This document shows positions 6,537 through 8,852 of a DNA stretch of 8,852 bases, in pieces. This stretch comes from Methanothrix sp. (GTDB taxonomy: Archaea; Halobacteriota; Methanosarcinia; Methanotrichales; Methanotrichaceae), in NCBI GenBank assembly GCA_023229165.1, contig JALNZQ010000104.1:1-8852 (forward strand). The letters run 5' to 3'. Numbering within the stretch: position 1 is the first letter of the stretch; each line of letters begins with the position of its first letter. The notes below the pieces were generated by a model. That model was not told where the DNA came from and made no database searches. It was given only the letters and a program-made list of their open reading frames with translations. A program made the translations under genes and the position numbers.

Positions 6537-7577
6537 ATGCCAAACTGGATCTACCCCGATTTCGGACCGCGACCCCAGCGGCCTTTATTTCTCTGCATCA
6601 TCTCCAACACAGACACCGGCAAGATTCCCGGCCTATCCGCTGCCGGAACCTCACCGGAGCTGACCGACTACACCCCCGGCGCCGATGCTGAGCTGGTGGA
6701 GACCAACCGCATCATCACCATGCCTGAGCTGCCGGAAGCACCGGGCGGCTCGCCTACTCCCGCTATCGTCACCAAGGCCGCTTTGAACCTGACCGGCATA
6801 CCGTCCTTATTCGTGGCCTCGGGCCTGCGAAAGAAACCGGCCATTCCCTATGCGGAGCTGGGCGGATCTGCGGGCAGCGACATCCGCAAAGATCCTGCTG
6901 TGCCTGGCGCTCGCGCCCTATACGAAAATGCCGCAATGCTTGGAAAGAAGCTCGCCAGGCTTTCCGACTGCGTCTTCATCGGTGAGTCCATAGCCGGAGG
7001 CACGACCACGGCTATGGCAGTTCTCTGGGCCCTGGGCTATGATGTCAATGTGAGCAGCAGTTTCCAGTCCAATCCCACCAGCCTGAAGCAAAGCGTGGTG
7101 TCCAAAGCATTTCAGAGGGCCGGCATCAATATTGGCAGCCTGAAGAGCGACCCATTTAGAGCAGTAAGCCAGGTGGGCGATCCCATGATGGCGGCTGCTA
7201 TTGGCCTCATGAAGGGCCTGCAGGGCTGCAAGGTCGTATTGGCGGGCGGCACGCAGATGGCCGCTGTGCTGGCCCTGGGAAAAGCCCTGAAGATCGAGGG
7301 CGACATATCCATAGCCACCACCAAATATATCGTCGAAGACAAAACGGCCAACTTTAAGGAGATCATAGAATCGACCGGTCGGCCCTACTATTACTCCGAT
7401 CCGGGACTCGAGAACTCCAAGATCCCGGGCGTGCAGATCTATGCTCAGGGCTACGTCAAAGAGGGCGTGGGCATGGGTGGAGCGGCCCTTCTGGCCGGGC
7501 TTTACGGATTTAGCCAAATGCAGCTCGTCGAGGAAACCGACCACGTGCTCATGACCGTGGAGCTGCCCAAGAAATGA
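6537..7577 (+). CDS. cobT: Archaeal CobT-type nicotinate mononucleotide-dependent phosphoribosyltransferase
   Basis: A 346-residue member of the archaeal CobT family (TIGR00303/UPF0284). CobT moves the ribose phosphate of nicotinate mononucleotide to the lower-ligand base, producing the alpha-riboside phosphate used for the nucleotide loop of cobamides. Visible motifs: PLFLCIISNTDTGKIPGLSAAG (start near 16); GESIAGGTTTAMA (149-161), a glycine-rich loop typical of the family; GDPMMAA (214-220); AGGTQMAAVLA (236-246); and KEGVGMGGAAL (308-318), where Glu309 matches the catalytic Glu of bacterial CobT (GEGTGAA context). Length is normal. The start is uncertain: ATG 6537 is preferred for length against family members, but an in-frame GTG at 6516 is possible, and neither has a well-spaced ribosome binding site. 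The stop overlaps the next ATG. Methanogens need cobamides for methyl transfer, so the gene fits the inferred host. Confidence 0.88.
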   Translation: MPNWIYPDFGPRPQRPLFLCIISNTDTGKIPGLSAAGTSPELTDYTPGADAELVETNRIITMPELPEAPGGSPTPAIVTKAALNLTGIPSLFVASGLRKKPAIPYAELGGSAGSDIRKDPAVPGARALYENAAMLGKKLARLSDCVFIGESIAGGTTTAMAVLWALGYDVNVSSSFQSNPTSLKQSVVSKAFQRAGINIGSLKSDPFRAVSQVGDPMMAAAIGLMKGLQGCKVVLAGGTQMAAVLALGKALKIEGDISIATTKYIVEDKTANFKEIIESTGRPYYYSDPGLENSKIPGVQIYAQGYVKEGVGMGGAALLAGLYGFSQMQLVEETDHVLMTVELPKK

Positions 7578-8605
7578 AAGCTGCGGTTCTAAAAGGCCCT
7601 GGCCTGCTGGAGCTGGACGATCTGCCTGATCCGCTGTGCCCTAAAGGCGGAGCCCTGCTGGAGATCAAAGCCTGCGCCGTCTGCGGCACGGATGTCAAGA
7701 TGCGAGAGCATGGCCACCGCGACCTGGCCTATCCTCGCGTGCTGGGGCATGAGATGGTGGGCAAAATTGTGGAGATGGATGCAAACACCCACCTGGCTGA
7801 AGGCGACAAAGTACAACTCTGGCCGGGCATCGCCTGCGGAAAATGCAGGTCGTGCTTATGCGGAGCAGACAATCGTTGCCCGAGCGTCAAGATCATGGGA
7901 TTCAACTGCGACGGGGGCTTCGCACAGCTCCTGGCCCTGCCAAAAGAGAGCTTCCCCGGGGGCGTGAATTTGCTGCCGGGAAATGTCGATCCGGCTCTTG
8001 CCGCTCTGGCTGAGCCTTTAGCCTGTTGCATTAATGGCCAGGAGCAGGCCTGCGTCTCTAAGGGCGAATGCGTTCTCATCTACGGCGGCGGGCCCATCGG
8101 CGCTCTGCACGCTCTTTTGGCCGAGCTTCATGGAGCCGATAAGATAATAGTAGCAGAGAGACTGCAAGACCGCATCCGCCTGCTGGAAAGGCACACCCAC
8201 GAAGTGATGGTAGTCGATCCGGCTGAGATGCCTTTGAGAAGCTGGCTGGCAGCAGAGGCAGGAGGCACTGTGGACGTCATCCTCACCGCTACGCCACAGG
8301 TACGGGTGGACGGCGATCTTCTCAAGATGCTCTCGCCCGGGGGAAGGGTCTGCATCTTCTCCGGGCCTGCTCCGGGAAACTACCAGGAACAGATCGACCT
8401 ATGCTCTATTCACTACCATGAGCTTACCATCACCGGATCCTATGGCTGCGCCAGTCGGCATAACCGGCAGGCTGTTGAGCTTTTGACATCAGGCATGATT
8501 AAGGCCGACTGGCTCATCACCAAAAGGACGAATCTTGCCGGAATTGAGGATGCATTTTCCCATTCATCCAAAAGAGCAGGGATGAAATCAGTTGTTTTAA
8601 TTTGA
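7574..8605 (+). CDS. Zinc-dependent medium-chain dehydrogenase (alcohol/sorbitol/threonine dehydrogenase-like)
   Basis: A 343-residue medium-chain dehydrogenase/reductase. Catalytic zinc ligands are Cys37 (CAVCGTD, 34-40), His59-Glu60 (GHE) and probably Glu147 (AEPLAC). Cys88, Cys91, Cys94 and Cys102 form the structural zinc site. The Rossmann fold starts at IYGGGPIGALHA (169-180), and Glu195 at the end of the second strand favours NAD over NADP. The family oxidises secondary alcohols such as polyols or L-threonine, or reduces the corresponding carbonyls; the substrate cannot be read from the sequence. The ATG overlaps the cobT stop as ATGA, with GGAG about 11 bases upstream, so the two are probably co-translated. 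That coupling hints at a role related to the cobamide or phosphoribosyl step, but this is inference only. Confidence 0.85.
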   Translation: MKAAVLKGPGLLELDDLPDPLCPKGGALLEIKACAVCGTDVKMREHGHRDLAYPRVLGHEMVGKIVEMDANTHLAEGDKVQLWPGIACGKCRSCLCGADNRCPSVKIMGFNCDGGFAQLLALPKESFPGGVNLLPGNVDPALAALAEPLACCINGQEQACVSKGECVLIYGGGPIGALHALLAELHGADKIIVAERLQDRIRLLERHTHEVMVVDPAEMPLRSWLAAEAGGTVDVILTATPQVRVDGDLLKMLSPGGRVCIFSGPAPGNYQEQIDLCSIHYHELTITGSYGCASRHNRQAVELLTSGMIKADWLITKRTNLAGIEDAFSHSSKRAGMKSVVLI

Positions 8606-8624
8606 TGATTGCGGAGACTGGATA

Positions 8625-8852
8625 ATGGAAGAGAGTTTGAGATATTTTGGCAGCCGGGTGGACGCGCTGATTAAGGGCAGCAACCTGACGAGAGTTGAGG
8701 CGTCCATTCTTTTCAAGCAGATTTTGAACAACGAGCAGCCTGATTTGCAGCAGGGCGCATTCCTGGCCGCCATAACCGCCAAGGGCGCTACGCCTGCCGA
8801 GATCGCCGGCATCTGGGAAGCCATTTACGAAATTGACACAGTGGAGGTTCAC
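8625..8852 (+). CDS. TrpD-like glycosyltransferase family 3 protein (partial, N-terminal 76 residues)
   Basis: Read from the sequence; the gene runs off the right edge. The 76 residues form the helical N-terminal domain shared by anthranilate phosphoribosyltransferase (TrpD), TrpD2 and nucleoside phosphorylases: LTRVEASILFKQIL (about 23-36), then QGAFLAAITAKGATPAEIAG (46-65). The PRPP-binding glycine loops would lie beyond the window, so the substrate is unknown. The ATG has GGAG eight to nine bases upstream and lies 19 bases after the dehydrogenase stop, which suggests an operon with cobT. It could be true TrpD (tryptophan synthesis), but the setting next to CobT, another phosphoribosyltransferase, leaves room for a different acceptor base. 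Confidence 0.7.
   Translation, partial: MEESLRYFGSRVDALIKGSNLTRVEASILFKQILNNEQPDLQQGAFLAAITAKGATPAEIAGIWEAIYEIDTVEVH

Noticed and set aside
6918..7544. 208-codon minus-strand open frame inside cobT
   Set aside because: Antisense shadow of a clear cobT with catalytic motifs.
1..8852. CRISPR repeat-spacer array
   Set aside because: No regularly spaced direct repeats of 24-40 bases were found in the intergenic region or elsewhere by reading; the array must lie outside the window.

Overview
The window most likely comes from a methanogenic archaeon, plausibly near Methanothrix or Methanosarcinales. This is inferred from the archaeal-type CobT, the GGAGGTGAT-family ribosome binding sites, AT-rich TATA-like boxes and the type III CRISPR content. 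No rRNA or other marker confirms the taxon. Two oppositely oriented gene blocks flank an AT-rich intergenic region of about 410 bases (6124-6536).

The left block (minus strand, read from about 6123 down to 1) is a tightly packed type III CRISPR-Cas operon. In order of transcription it encodes: a free-standing protein equal to the C-terminal, Cas6-like half of Csb2 (GSU0054 family); a CARF-domain effector of the Card1/Can2 (DUF1887) type; a small HD-less Cas10 with an intact GGDD motif; a Cas7-like RAMP protein with a Csm3-type catalytic Asp; a 502-residue Csx10-like RAMP protein; and a second Cas7-like RAMP protein cut by the window edge. Most junctions are ATGA overlaps or gaps of a few bases. 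The Csx10-like subunit points to subtype III-D or a relative. No repeat-spacer array, cas1/cas2, separate small subunit or ring nuclease is visible; they may lie beyond position 1 or elsewhere.

As inferred, the operon works as follows. The Csb2-derived Cas6-like protein would cut pre-crRNA, and the RAMP proteins with Cas10 would form the crRNA-guided complex that cleaves target RNA. The GGDD palm of Cas10 would make cyclic oligoadenylate, which the CARF protein senses. Cas10 has no HD nuclease, so the CARF effector carries most of the defence burden. Its nuclease domain has an unusual metal-site motif: Ser-Cys-Thr-Thr replaces the usual Glu-x-Lys.

The right block (plus strand, 6537-8852) is housekeeping or cofactor metabolism: an archaeal CobT for the nucleotide loop of cobamides, an ATGA-coupled zinc-dependent medium-chain dehydrogenase, and, 19 bases on, the start of a TrpD-like (glycosyltransferase family 3) protein that runs off the window. 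The shared substrate of these three genes, if any, is not evident.
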